A stretch of DNA of 6,013 nt from Rubritepida sp. (GCA_014376425.1 JACMRO010000322.1:1-6013), one strand, 5' to 3'; numbered from the stretch's first letter, positions 1 to 5,060 are shown. Notes: generated from the letters alone by a model not told the origin. Translations and numbers: made by a program.

Positions 1-542
1 AGTGCGATCCCCGGCGCGGCATCGGTTTCGGCGAAGAGCGGCACCTTGCCGGGCACGGCGTAGGCCGTGACGGTCAGGCCCAGCGGCCGGCCTGCGCCGT
101 CCACCGGCTGGAACGGGGTATCAAGCGGCATGGCGTGGCGGCTCACGAATTCGGGGTTCAGCGCCCGGAAGACCGGGTTGTCAGCAAGCACATCCAGTGT
201 GGCAGGGACGGCGTGCAGGGCGAAAACTTGCCGTTCGCGCAGATGCAGCAGGCCGGCGATGGCGTCGATTTCCGCCCCCGTCAGCAGCACCGCCGCGATG
301 GGCGAGTTGCGCAGGGGCCGCGGGCGTGGCCACAGAGCGGGCGTGGCGGCGATCTGCGCCCGCAGGTCGGGCGACGCATTGACCACCATCCATCGCTCGC
401 CATCGGCCGAAACCGCGATGGCGGCTTGGCTCCGCGGCATCGCAGAAAGGTCACCAGTGCGCGAACGAGCACAGCCAGGACCGGCCGAATTCCATTGCGG
501 GAAACCACCACCGGCTCCCGCACCCAATACTATTACACGCAT
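1..542 (-). CDS. pqqB: PqqB, pyrroloquinoline quinone biosynthesis protein B (partial, C-terminus outside window)
   Basis: PqqB is a cytoplasmic protein with a metallo-beta-lactamase-like fold that is needed for making the redox cofactor PQQ; an oxygenase/hydroxylase role late in the pathway has been proposed. The ATG at 542 opens 180 codons without a stop; the family is usually about 300 residues, so roughly 60% is visible. Recognisable segments are the N-terminal glycine-rich strand VLGAGAGGGFPQWN (residues 5-18), VSADGERWMVVNASPDLR (44-61), the LLTGAEID strand (86-93) and AVPGKVPLF near the edge. The usual CxCxxC zinc motif after WN is reduced to one cysteine (C24), and the usual Asp-His of the LLT..xxDH segment is D93-A94. 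Start choice follows family alignment; no good Shine-Dalgarno lies ahead of it, and a hairpin ends only 7 bases upstream. It follows pqqA by 35 bases on the same strand. Confidence 0.93.
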   Translation of the reverse strand, partial: MRVIVLGAGAGGGFPQWNSAGPGCARSRTGDLSAMPRSQAAIAVSADGERWMVVNASPDLRAQIAATPALWPRPRPLRNSPIAAVLLTGAEIDAIAGLLHLRERQVFALHAVPATLDVLADNPVFRALNPEFVSRHAMPLDTPFQPVDGAGRPLGLTVTAYAVPGKVPLFAETDAAPGIA

Positions 543-549
543 CGAGGTG

Positions 550-572
550 GGGCCTGGCGCACTGCCAGGCCC
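550..572 (-). promoter_or_regulatory. Intercistronic hairpin between pqqA and pqqB
   Basis: A perfect 9-bp inverted repeat (GGGCCTGGC / GCCAGGCCC) with a 5-base loop fills most of the 35-base pqqA-pqqB gap. It begins 5 bases after the pqqA stop and ends 7 bases before the pqqB ATG. No U-tract follows, so complete termination is unlikely. Much higher pqqA than downstream transcript levels are known in other PQQ producers. This hairpin could stabilise the pqqA message 3' end, attenuate read-through or restrict ribosome access to pqqB; which of these applies is inference. Confidence 0.6.
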
Positions 573-577
573 GCGCT

Positions 578-658
578 TCAGTCGACCTCGGCGCAGACGT
601 AGCAGTTGATCTCAAGCGCGAGCGACACTTCGGTGATCTTCGGGGCAGTCCAGCTCAT
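578..658 (-). CDS. pqqA: PqqA, 26-residue PQQ precursor peptide
   Basis: This is the ribosomally made peptide whose Glu and Tyr side chains become the PQQ skeleton after cross-linking by the radical-SAM enzyme PqqE with the chaperone PqqD. The frame ATG 658 to TGA 578 encodes 26 residues starting MSWTAPKITEV. It carries the diagnostic E-x3-Y pair as E16-INC-Y20, followed by VCAEVD. Length, the WTAP start and the E16/Y20 spacing all match the family. Two cysteines (C19, C22) flank the tyrosine; serine or alanine is commoner there. A good Shine-Dalgarno (AGGGAGA, 667-673) lies 8 bases upstream. It is first in a pqqA-pqqB order; the rest of the pathway (pqqC, D, E) is presumably beyond the left edge. 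Confidence 0.95.
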   Translation of the reverse strand: MSWTAPKITEVSLALEINCYVCAEVD

Positions 659-699
659 GATGTCAATCTCCCTGGCGGTTGCGGCGAATGGCCAATCCA

Positions 700-728
700 A
701 TCATGGCCACAGCGACGGGCCTGATCAA
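700..728 (-). promoter_or_regulatory. Candidate sigma70-like promoter for pqqA
   Basis: In the 107-base gap between the UdgX gene and pqqA, minus-strand TTGATC (723-728) is separated by 17 bases from CATGAT (700-705). Both match consensus at 4 of 6 positions. A start near 693 would give a leader of about 35 bases with the AGGGAGA ribosome site. Two copies of the palindrome TGGCCA (689-694 and 704-709) sit around the -10 and start site and could bind a regulator or form a small stem. This is motif matching only. Confidence 0.3.
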
Positions 729-765
729 GATGAGACTGCGCACAGTTTGATGCACACGGGCGTCG

Positions 766-1377
766 TCAGTGCGCCAGGGCGCGCAAGTCGGCGACGAAGC
801 GCCGGTATTCCTCGGCCTGCAGCCCCGGGTCAGGCAACCGCAACAGATAGGAGGGATGTACGGTGGCGAAGACCGGTGCATCGGTCAGGCCACGCAGCAG
901 CTGGCCGCGGCTCTTCAGCACTGGCAGCTTCTTGCCAGTCAACGCCTGCAAGGCGGTGGCGCCCAGCGCGACGACGCGTTTGGGCCCGACGGCCGCGATT
1001 TCGCGCAGCAGGAGAGGCCGGTAGCGGGTGATGTCACCCGCATCCGGACCCTGGTGCAGCCGGCGCTTGCCCAGCATGGTGAATTTAAAGTGCTTGACCG
1101 CATTGGTGACATAAGTGCGGTCACGCGGCAGCTCCGCCTCGGTCATGGCGCGGTCGAACAGCCGGCCGGCGGGGCCGACGAAGGGGCGGCCTGCCAGGTC
1201 CTCCTCATCGCCCGGTTGCTCGCCCACGAAAAGCAGGTCGGCGCCGATTGGCCCCTCGCCAGGCACGGGCTGCGTGGCGCGGACCGCGAAGTCCGGCCAG
1301 TCGGCGGTGCGGGCAAGCTCGGTGCGGAGGGCGGCCAGGACCGCCTCGGGCGAGGCGGCGGTGTCGAACAGATCCAT
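766..1377 (-). CDS. UdgX-type uracil-DNA glycosylase superfamily protein, cysteine-free
   Basis: UdgX proteins recognise uracil in DNA and, in the Mycobacterium smegmatis enzyme, end up covalently linked to the abasic site through a histidine in an extra 'R-loop'. This 203-residue protein carries the diagnostic features in order: GEGP (40-43); motif A GEQPGDEEDLAGRPFVGPAG (52-71), with the Q54 typical of UdgX; TNAVKHFKF (91-99); the R-loop GKRRLH (103-108), whose H108 corresponds to the capturing histidine; LGATALQAL (138-146); and HPSYLLR (174-180). Family 4 and UdgX proteins normally have four cysteines for a 4Fe-4S cluster. Here the expected positions are A25, P28, Y119 and A137, and the whole protein has no cysteine. 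It stands alone rather than fused to a radical-SAM-like half, as often seen in Alphaproteobacteria. It is divergent from the tRNA-Trp/secE/nusG unit. The ATG start suits the N-terminus, but its Shine-Dalgarno is poor. Confidence 0.88.
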   Translation of the reverse strand: MDLFDTAASPEAVLAALRTELARTADWPDFAVRATQPVPGEGPIGADLLFVGEQPGDEEDLAGRPFVGPAGRLFDRAMTEAELPRDRTYVTNAVKHFKFTMLGKRRLHQGPDAGDITRYRPLLLREIAAVGPKRVVALGATALQALTGKKLPVLKSRGQLLRGLTDAPVFATVHPSYLLRLPDPGLQAEEYRRFVADLRALAH

Positions 1378-1418
1378 GCGGTCTCAACGCGGCATCGGCT
1401 GAAAGGCTGCCCATCCTC

Positions 1419-1448
1419 TCGACAGCCGCGCGGCCCCGCGCCTATATG
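1419..1448 (+). promoter_or_regulatory. Probable sigma70 promoter for tRNA-Trp/secE/nusG
   Basis: TCGACA (1419-1424, 5 of 6 to the -35 consensus) and TATATG (1443-1448, 4 of 6 to the -10) are 18 bases apart, placing the start near 1455 and the tRNA about 27 bases later. The spacer holds a perfect palindrome, GCGCGG-CC-CCGCGC (1428-1441). This is the only A/T-rich hexamer in the 105-base divergent gap with UdgX, whose own promoter must lie in the same gap. Confidence 0.5.
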
Positions 1449-1482
1449 CGCCCCCAGCGTCGCGAGTCGGGGGGGATGCTCC

Positions 1483-1559
1483 AGGGGGGGAGCTCAAATG
1501 GCTTGAGCGCCGGGCTCCAAAACCGGAGGTTGTGGGTTCGACCCCCTCCGCCCCTGCCA
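1483..1559 (+). tRNA. tRNA-Trp (anticodon CCA), with non-consensus positions
   Basis: The 77-base gene, with encoded 3' CCA, aligns end to end with bacterial tRNA-Trp. The anticodon loop CTCCAAA (1515-1521) has CCA at 1517-1519, the D-stem is GCTC/GAGC, the T-loop TTCGACC is normal and the discriminator is G. Its place just ahead of secE-nusG is a common bacterial arrangement. Several positions are abnormal: base 8 is G instead of the near-universal U, base 21 is T instead of A, and three stem pairs are broken (G6-G67 in the acceptor, G31-A39 in the anticodon stem, T50-T64 in the T-stem). It could be a functional but divergent tRNA, a decaying copy, or contain base-calling errors, since three changes are to G after a run of Gs. 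Confidence 0.85.
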
Positions 1560-1600
1560 GCATCCGCCGCCGCCGATCCGAACCATGAAGGGTATGGGCC

Positions 1601-1792
1601 TTGGCCAAAGTTGATCCTGCGCAGTTTGTGAGAGAGGTCCGCGCCGAAACCGCGCGGGTCACCTGGCCCAGCCGCAGGGAAACCCTGGTGACGACCGGGC
1701 TGGTGCTGGCATTGTCGGCGCTGGCGGCGGTGTTTTTCCTGGTGGTGGATCAGGTGATCCAGTTCGCCATGCGCTTCGTGTTCGGGATCTGA
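1601..1792 (+). CDS. secE: SecE, preprotein translocase subunit
   Basis: SecE is the small essential inner-membrane subunit that clamps SecY in the SecYEG protein-export channel. The 63-residue product has the expected single-helix architecture: an amphipathic cytoplasmic segment (residues 4-19), the conserved hinge VTWPSRRET (20-28) and one membrane helix at about 29-53, ending FVFGI. Length is typical of alphaproteobacterial SecE. The start is TTG at 1601: the frame is closed by a TGA 15 bases upstream with no ATG or GTG between, and the protein begins MAKVDPAQF as homologues do. The Shine-Dalgarno GAAGGG (1587-1592) is 8 bases ahead. It is 41 bases after the tRNA and 4 bases before nusG, so it is probably co-transcribed with both. 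Confidence 0.96.
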   Translation: MAKVDPAQFVREVRAETARVTWPSRRETLVTTGLVLALSALAAVFFLVVDQVIQFAMRFVFGI

Positions 1793-1796
1793 TCTG

Positions 1797-2348
1797 ATGA
1801 GCGAAACTGCCGTCTCCAACAAAAAGTGGTACGTGGTCCACGTCTATTCGGGCTTCGAGAAGAAGATCGCCGAGCAGATCCGCCAGCAGGCCGCACAGAA
1901 GGGCCTGGCCGACCAGATCGACGAAATCCTGGTGCCGACCGAGCAGGTGACGGAAGTCCGCCGCGGCAAGAAGGAAGACACCGAGCGCAAGTTCTTCCCC
2001 GGCTACGTGCTGGTGAAGATGCACATGACCGACGACAGCTGGCACCTGGTGCGCGACACCCCCAAGGTCACCGGCTTTCTGGGCAATCGCAACAAGCCCA
2101 CGCCGATTTCCGAAGCCGAGGCGCTGCGCATCGTGCAGCAAGTGACCGAGGGCGCCGACAAGCCCCGCCGCCCCGCCGTGCAATACGAGGTGGGCGAGCA
2201 GATCCGCGTGGCCGACGGCCCCTTTACCAGCTTCATGGGCACGGTCGAGGAAGTCGACGAGGAGAAGAATCGGGTGCGGGTCTCGGTCAGCATCTTCGGC
2301 CGCTCGACCCCGGTGGACCTGGAATACAATCAGGTCGAGAAGGTCTGA
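1797..2348 (+). CDS. nusG: NusG, transcription elongation and termination factor
   Basis: NusG binds the RNA polymerase clamp to suppress pausing and links polymerase to Rho or to ribosomal protein S10. The 183-residue protein shows the NGN domain from WYVVHVYSGFEKK (11-23) through VPTEQVTEVRRGKK (46-59) and the polymerase-binding FFPGYVLV (66-73). A linker at about 115-128 leads to the C-terminal KOW domain, EVGEQIRVADGPF (131-143) to the end. Length and motifs are normal for Proteobacteria. The ATG is 4 bases after the secE stop with only a weak Shine-Dalgarno, which suggests coupled translation. Unusually, the ribosomal protein genes rplK-rplA do not follow; the unit ends in a structured region and a terminator, against a convergent gene. 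Confidence 0.98.
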   Translation: MSETAVSNKKWYVVHVYSGFEKKIAEQIRQQAAQKGLADQIDEILVPTEQVTEVRRGKKEDTERKFFPGYVLVKMHMTDDSWHLVRDTPKVTGFLGNRNKPTPISEAEALRIVQQVTEGADKPRRPAVQYEVGEQIRVADGPFTSFMGTVEEVDEEKNRVRVSVSIFGRSTPVDLEYNQVEKV

Positions 2349-2363
2349 GGCCGACGCCGCGCA

Positions 2364-2412
2364 GGCAATTTCTTGCCGACACGCCGGGTCATGGCTTGCA
2401 CGGCGGCGTGCA
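2364..2412 (+). other. Two small hairpins downstream of nusG
   Basis: The first hairpin is GGCAA-TTTC-TTGCC (2364-2377), 15 bases after the nusG stop. The second is TGCACG-GCGG-CGTGCA (2397-2412), a 6-bp stem with a 4-base loop. Neither is followed by a T-tract. The second shares bases 2411-2412 with the larger hairpin covering the ribosome site of the next small ORF, so the two structures would compete. Together they make the 107 bases between nusG and the small ORF look like a structured leader or 3'UTR rather than empty spacer. Confidence 0.4.
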
Positions 2413-2450
2413 CCACCCATTTCAGTCTCTCAACATGCTGAAAGGAGGTG
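2411..2450 (+). promoter_or_regulatory. Hairpin sequestering an extreme Shine-Dalgarno
   Basis: The sequence 2441-2456 (AAAGGAGGTGATCCAG) is a 16-base perfect complement of the conserved 16S rRNA 3' end, far longer than a normal ribosome site. It can fold back on upstream bases: TTTCAG (2420-2425) pairs with CTGAAA (2438-2443), CC (2416-2417) with GG (2444-2445), and CACC (2411-2414) with GGTG (2447-2450). That gives about 12 pairs with one mismatch and a 2-base bulge, burying GGAGG. This is the layout of a translational switch such as a thermometer or ligand- or protein-controlled site. The pairing is seen in the sequence; any switching is inferred. Confidence 0.45.
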
Positions 2451-2455
2451 ATCCA

Positions 2456-2536
2456 GTGTCTCATTGCCTGATGTCCCCGATGGCCCGCGCGGCCCTGGTG
2501 AGCGTCGAGACTTTTGTGGAGACTGCTCCCTGGTAA
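2456..2536 (+). CDS. Small ORF of 26 codons after nusG, unknown function
   Basis: This is not a family I recognise. A GTG at 2456 lies 7 bases after GGAGG of a Shine-Dalgarno that matches the 16S rRNA 3' end over 16 bases, which is ideal spacing. The frame runs to TAA at 2534-2536 and gives a 26-residue peptide starting (M)SHCLMSPMARAAL and ending VETFVETAPW. It has one cysteine (C4), two further methionines (residues 6 and 9), a short hydrophobic middle and a terminal Trp. Third positions are about 77% G/C, compatible with coding. An ATG at 2435 in the same frame would give 33 residues but would place the Shine-Dalgarno inside the gene, so GTG is preferred. A terminator-like hairpin begins 30 bases after the stop. 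It may be a real small protein, a leader peptide, or only a ribosome-loading site. Confidence 0.42.
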   Translation: MSHCLMSPMARAALVSVETFVETAPW

Positions 2537-2566
2537 CGCGGCGCGCCTGAAGGGCACGCGCGATGT

Positions 2567-2603
2567 GAAGGCCCGTTGGTGATCCACCGGGCCTTCTGCG
2601 TTT
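2567..2603 (+). terminator. Terminator-like hairpin ending the secE-nusG unit
   Basis: A 9-bp perfect stem, GAAGGCCCG (2567-2575) with CGGGCCTTC (2588-2596), has a 12-base loop that can zip further (GGTG/CACC as an alternative). A weak T-rich tail, TGCGTTTCT, follows. It lies between the end of the rightward nusG/small-ORF transcript and the end of the leftward kinase operon, whose stop codon is at 2604-2606, so it may serve both directions. The short T-tract makes efficiency uncertain. Confidence 0.65.
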
Positions 2604-2900
2604 CTACGACCCGGCGGCAGGCAAGGCACGTGGGTTGCTGATGGCCAGTCTGGCGCGTGCCACCAGGCGCAACTGTCCAGCTAGTGAAAGGTCGTCATCG
2701 AGCGCGCCGGCGCGGATTGCGGCAGCCAGCGCGGCGTCTGGCCTGGCGGGGGCCGCGCCGATCGCGCGGGCGGCGATAGCCATCGCGCTGGCGACCATGC
2801 GCGCCTCCAGCCGCCTTTCCGCCGGCAGGGCTGGCAGCAGGCTGTCGAGCAACAGTGCCCGGGCGGTCTCTAACAGGTTTCGGGCGTCAGGCTGCTCCAT
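2604..2900 (-). CDS. DUF6285-like small partner protein of an APH-family kinase
   Basis: The 98-residue, alanine-rich, mostly helical protein has no signal peptide, membrane segment or cysteine. Family assignment is from memory of proteins next to phosphotransferase/acyl-CoA dehydrogenase pairs: an N-terminal helix LLETARALLLDSLLPALP, then RRLEARMVASAMAIAARAI, and a C-terminal LRLVARARLAISNPRAL segment. Its ATG at 2900 overlaps the kinase gene by 14 bases, so translation is coupled and a 1:1 partnership is likely. In Pseudomonas putida levulinate catabolism a small protein, LvaB, is required for activity of the kinase LvaA; this gene holds the equivalent place. That functional analogy is inference. 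The unit ends here, with the shared hairpin beyond the TAG stop. Confidence 0.75.
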   Translation of the reverse strand: MEQPDARNLLETARALLLDSLLPALPAERRLEARMVASAMAIAARAIGAAPARPDAALAAAIRAGALDDDLSLAGQLRLVARARLAISNPRALPAAGS

Positions 2901-3870
2901 GCAGCGCCTCCGCCTGGTCCAGCACGTCCCACTCCAGCTCCGGGACCATGTGGCCGGTCAGCGCCAGCTCCAGACTGGGCTCGCGGCCAGAGAGGTGGCG
3001 GGCCGCCTGATCGGCCGCGATCACCGCCCAACGGATGGTGGCGCCAAGCTGCCAGAACCGCACCCGTGCAGGGTCCGGTTGCCAGCCCGACTCGGCGCCG
3101 TAACCAGCCAGGAAGGCATCCATCGGGCCAATGCCGCCGGCCTCGAGCGCCACCTGGCCGAAACGCCAGCAGCGGGCGGTGAACCAGCCAAGATCCTCAT
3201 GCGGGTCGCCCCAGCCCGCGAACTCCCAGTCCAGCACGGCGGTGATCCGGCGGTCATGCTGCATGGTGTTTCCGGTGCGGAAATCATTGTGGCAGACGAC
3301 CGGGGGCAGGGGGGTGGCGCCGCGCCGTTCCATCATCCGCAAGCCGTATTCCAACGGTGGCCGCGGCGTGCCGGCGGCGTCCAGGCGGGCGCGCATGGCG
3401 GCGATGAAGCCCGCCAGGCTGTCGGCGGGCGGCGCGCCCAGGCAGGCCGGCGCGCGCATGCGGTGGATGCGCGCGAGTTGCCGGCCATGATCCGCCGCCA
3501 GTTCCGGGTCGCCACCGCGCGCCGCCGCGGCGCGGGTGATGGCATGGCCCGCGGCGCTGCCCGCCACCCGGCGCATGACGAAGAAGGGCGCGCCGGTGAC
3601 GCTGACATCCGCGCAGCAGAACAGGGGCTCGGCCACCGCCACCCCGGCCTCATGCGCCGCCTGCAAAAGAGCGAACTCCTCGACGCGGCCGTGGCTGACG
3701 GCCAGCGTCGCCGCGTTGTCGGTGCGTAGCACCCAGGCTTCGGGCGCGCCGTCACGCGTGACCTCCAGGGCTATGTTCTGTTGAATGGCACCGCCGGAAA
3801 GCCGCGTCTGCGACAGCACGCGCACCGGGGCGGCGGCTGCGATCGACAGCCATGTCTCCAGCGCGTTCAC
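2887..3870 (-). CDS. APH/choline-kinase-fold phosphotransferase, putative hydroxyacyl-CoA kinase
   Basis: This 327-residue cytoplasmic kinase has the aminoglycoside-phosphotransferase fold. Visible elements are a glycine-rich nucleotide loop LSGGAIQQN (24-32), the strand WVLRTDN (46-52), the Brenner motif HNDFRTGN (194-201; catalytic D196, metal ligand N201) and VLDWEFAGWGDPHEDLGW (212-229; metal-binding D214). HxDxRTGN with LDWE...GDPxEDLGW is typical of kinases paired with acyl-CoA dehydrogenases (ACAD10/ACAD11 kinase domains, LvaA), not of drug-resistance enzymes. The start is GTG at 3870, in a GTGA overlap with the dehydrogenase stop; the downstream gene overlaps its end by 14 bases. The likely reaction is ATP-dependent phosphorylation of a hydroxyacyl-CoA, but the substrate cannot be read from the sequence. 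Antibiotic resistance is unlikely given this context. Confidence 0.88.
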   Translation of the reverse strand: MNALETWLSIAAAAPVRVLSQTRLSGGAIQQNIALEVTRDGAPEAWVLRTDNAATLAVSHGRVEEFALLQAAHEAGVAVAEPLFCCADVSVTGAPFFVMRRVAGSAAGHAITRAAAARGGDPELAADHGRQLARIHRMRAPACLGAPPADSLAGFIAAMRARLDAAGTPRPPLEYGLRMMERRGATPLPPVVCHNDFRTGNTMQHDRRITAVLDWEFAGWGDPHEDLGWFTARCWRFGQVALEAGGIGPMDAFLAGYGAESGWQPDPARVRFWQLGATIRWAVIAADQAARHLSGREPSLELALTGHMVPELEWDVLDQAEALHGAA

Positions 3871-5060
3871 CAGGCGAAAAACCCGCCGGCCTCACGCCGG
3901 AGGAAGTTTGCCAGCACCATCCGGTGCACCTCCGACGCGCCATCCACCAGCCGCGCTTGCCGGGCGTAGCGATACATCCACTCCACCGGTGTGTCCTTGG
4001 AATAGCCCTTCGCGCCGAGCAGTTGCAGCGCGGTGTCGGCCGCCTTGTGCAGCGCGTCGGCGGCGACGATCTTGGCGATGGAGATCTCCTTCCGCGCGAA
4101 GTCGCCCTGGTCGAGCTTCCAGGCCGCCCGCATGGTCACCAGGCGCGAGATGTCGAGCTGCATCGCGGCCTCGCCCACCAGCCCCTGCACGCTTTCGCGG
4201 TCCGCCAGCTTGTGGCCGAAGCTCTGGCGGGTCTCGATGTGCTCCAGGGCAATCTCCAGCGCCCGACGGCCCATACCGGTCCAGCGCATGCAATGGGTCA
4301 GGCGGGCGGGGCCCAGCCTGATCTGGGTAAGCTTCAGCCCGTCGCCGATGCCCATCAGCACGTCCTCGTCGGGGATCTCCAACCCGTCGAAGGCCAGTTC
4401 GCAATGCCCGCCATGCTCCTCCGGCCCCATGATCGGTATGCGGCGGACGATGTGCCAGCCGGGGCTGTCCTTGTGGAACAGGAAAGCGGTGAGGCCCTTC
4501 CGCGGGTCGTCCGACGTGCGTGCCATGACGATGAAATGGGTCGCCTCGCCGGCGCCGGTGATGAACCACTTGCGGCCGTGGATGCGCCAACGGTCGTTGC
4601 CCGCACGCTCGGCCCGCGTATAGGTGAGCCCGGGGTCGGAACCGGCGCCGTCCGGCTCGGTCATCGCGAAGCTGGACTGCACCGTCCCGTCGATGATCGG
4701 CTGCAGCCAACGCGTCTTCTGCGCCTCGGTCGCCACCTTTTCCAGCACCATCATGTTGCCGTCGTCCGGCGCCGCTGAGTTGAACACCACTGGGCCGAAG
4801 ATGGACCGGTTCATCTCCTCGTAGCACGCGGCCATGCCGATGAACGGCAGCTCGCCGCCGCCCCGCGCGCGCTTGCTTTGCAACGCCCACAGGCCGGCCA
4901 CTTTCGCTTCGGCGCGCAAAGTGCGCAGCAATGCGGGGGCAATGTTCTCGTGCTCGTCATAGCTGGCGCGGTCAGCCTCGAGCGGGATCAGCCGGTCCTG
5001 GACGAAGGCGCGGACGCGCTGGCGCATGGCGTCCAGTTCGGGGGGCAGCGAGAAGTCCAT
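3867..5060 (-). CDS. Acyl-CoA dehydrogenase family protein, ACAD10/11-like
   Basis: This FAD-dependent acyl-CoA dehydrogenase-fold protein has 397 residues. In order: an N-terminal helical domain from MDFSLPPELDAM; SAAPDDGNM (95-103), resembling ACAD10/11; the FAD/substrate strand FAMTEPDGAGSD (131-142); KWFITGA (164-170); the FAD-contact RQSFGHKLAD (278-287); and LLGAKGYSKDTPVEWMYR (347-364). In the VDGASEVHR segment (372-380), Asp373 stands where classical enzymes have the catalytic Glu of YEGT; Asp is usual in ACAD10/11-type proteins. The ATG at 5060 was chosen because it begins at the family N-terminus and has AAGGGA 7 bases upstream; an in-frame ATG at 5237 would add 59 unrelated residues across a repeat element. 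Its stop overlaps the kinase start by 4 bases. The expected role is phosphate elimination or dehydrogenation of the kinase product; the specificity is not known. Confidence 0.93.
   Translation of the reverse strand: MDFSLPPELDAMRQRVRAFVQDRLIPLEADRASYDEHENIAPALLRTLRAEAKVAGLWALQSKRARGGGELPFIGMAACYEEMNRSIFGPVVFNSAAPDDGNMMVLEKVATEAQKTRWLQPIIDGTVQSSFAMTEPDGAGSDPGLTYTRAERAGNDRWRIHGRKWFITGAGEATHFIVMARTSDDPRKGLTAFLFHKDSPGWHIVRRIPIMGPEEHGGHCELAFDGLEIPDEDVLMGIGDGLKLTQIRLGPARLTHCMRWTGMGRRALEIALEHIETRQSFGHKLADRESVQGLVGEAAMQLDISRLVTMRAAWKLDQGDFARKEISIAKIVAADALHKAADTALQLLGAKGYSKDTPVEWMYRYARQARLVDGASEVHRMVLANFLRREAGGFFAW

Noticed and set aside
769..1506. 245-codon open frame on the plus strand
   Set aside because: It lies antisense over the UdgX gene and runs into the tRNA; its composition is that of a GC-rich shadow frame with no recognisable domain.
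1659..2420. 253-codon open frame on the minus strand
   Set aside because: It is the antisense shadow of secE and nusG, His- and Leu-rich without a family motif.
2441..2456. Fragment of a 16S rRNA 3' end on the minus strand
   Set aside because: The match stops after 16 bases, with no further rRNA similarity on either side; a Shine-Dalgarno in the plus direction explains it better.
2435..2536. 33-codon version of the small ORF starting at ATG 2435
   Set aside because: No Shine-Dalgarno precedes this ATG, and it would place the exceptional Shine-Dalgarno inside the coding region.
1752..2586. AGGTGATCCAG / GGTGATCCA repeated in secE, before the small ORF and in the terminator loop
   Set aside because: Repeats of 9-11 bases are expected by chance in 6 kb of this composition, and the secE copy is simply coding.
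2635..3729. 364-codon open frame on the plus strand
   Set aside because: It is antisense to the kinase and DUF6285-like genes, which carry clear motifs; a shadow of high-GC codon usage.
2887..3870. Aminoglycoside resistance gene
   Set aside because: The APH fold alone suggests it, but the HNDFRTGN and GDPHEDLGW motifs and the coupling to an acyl-CoA dehydrogenase point to an acyl-CoA kinase.
3892..4890. 332-codon open frame on the minus strand in a second frame
   Set aside because: It is out of frame inside the acyl-CoA dehydrogenase and rich in Arg, Gly and Ala, as expected for a shadow.
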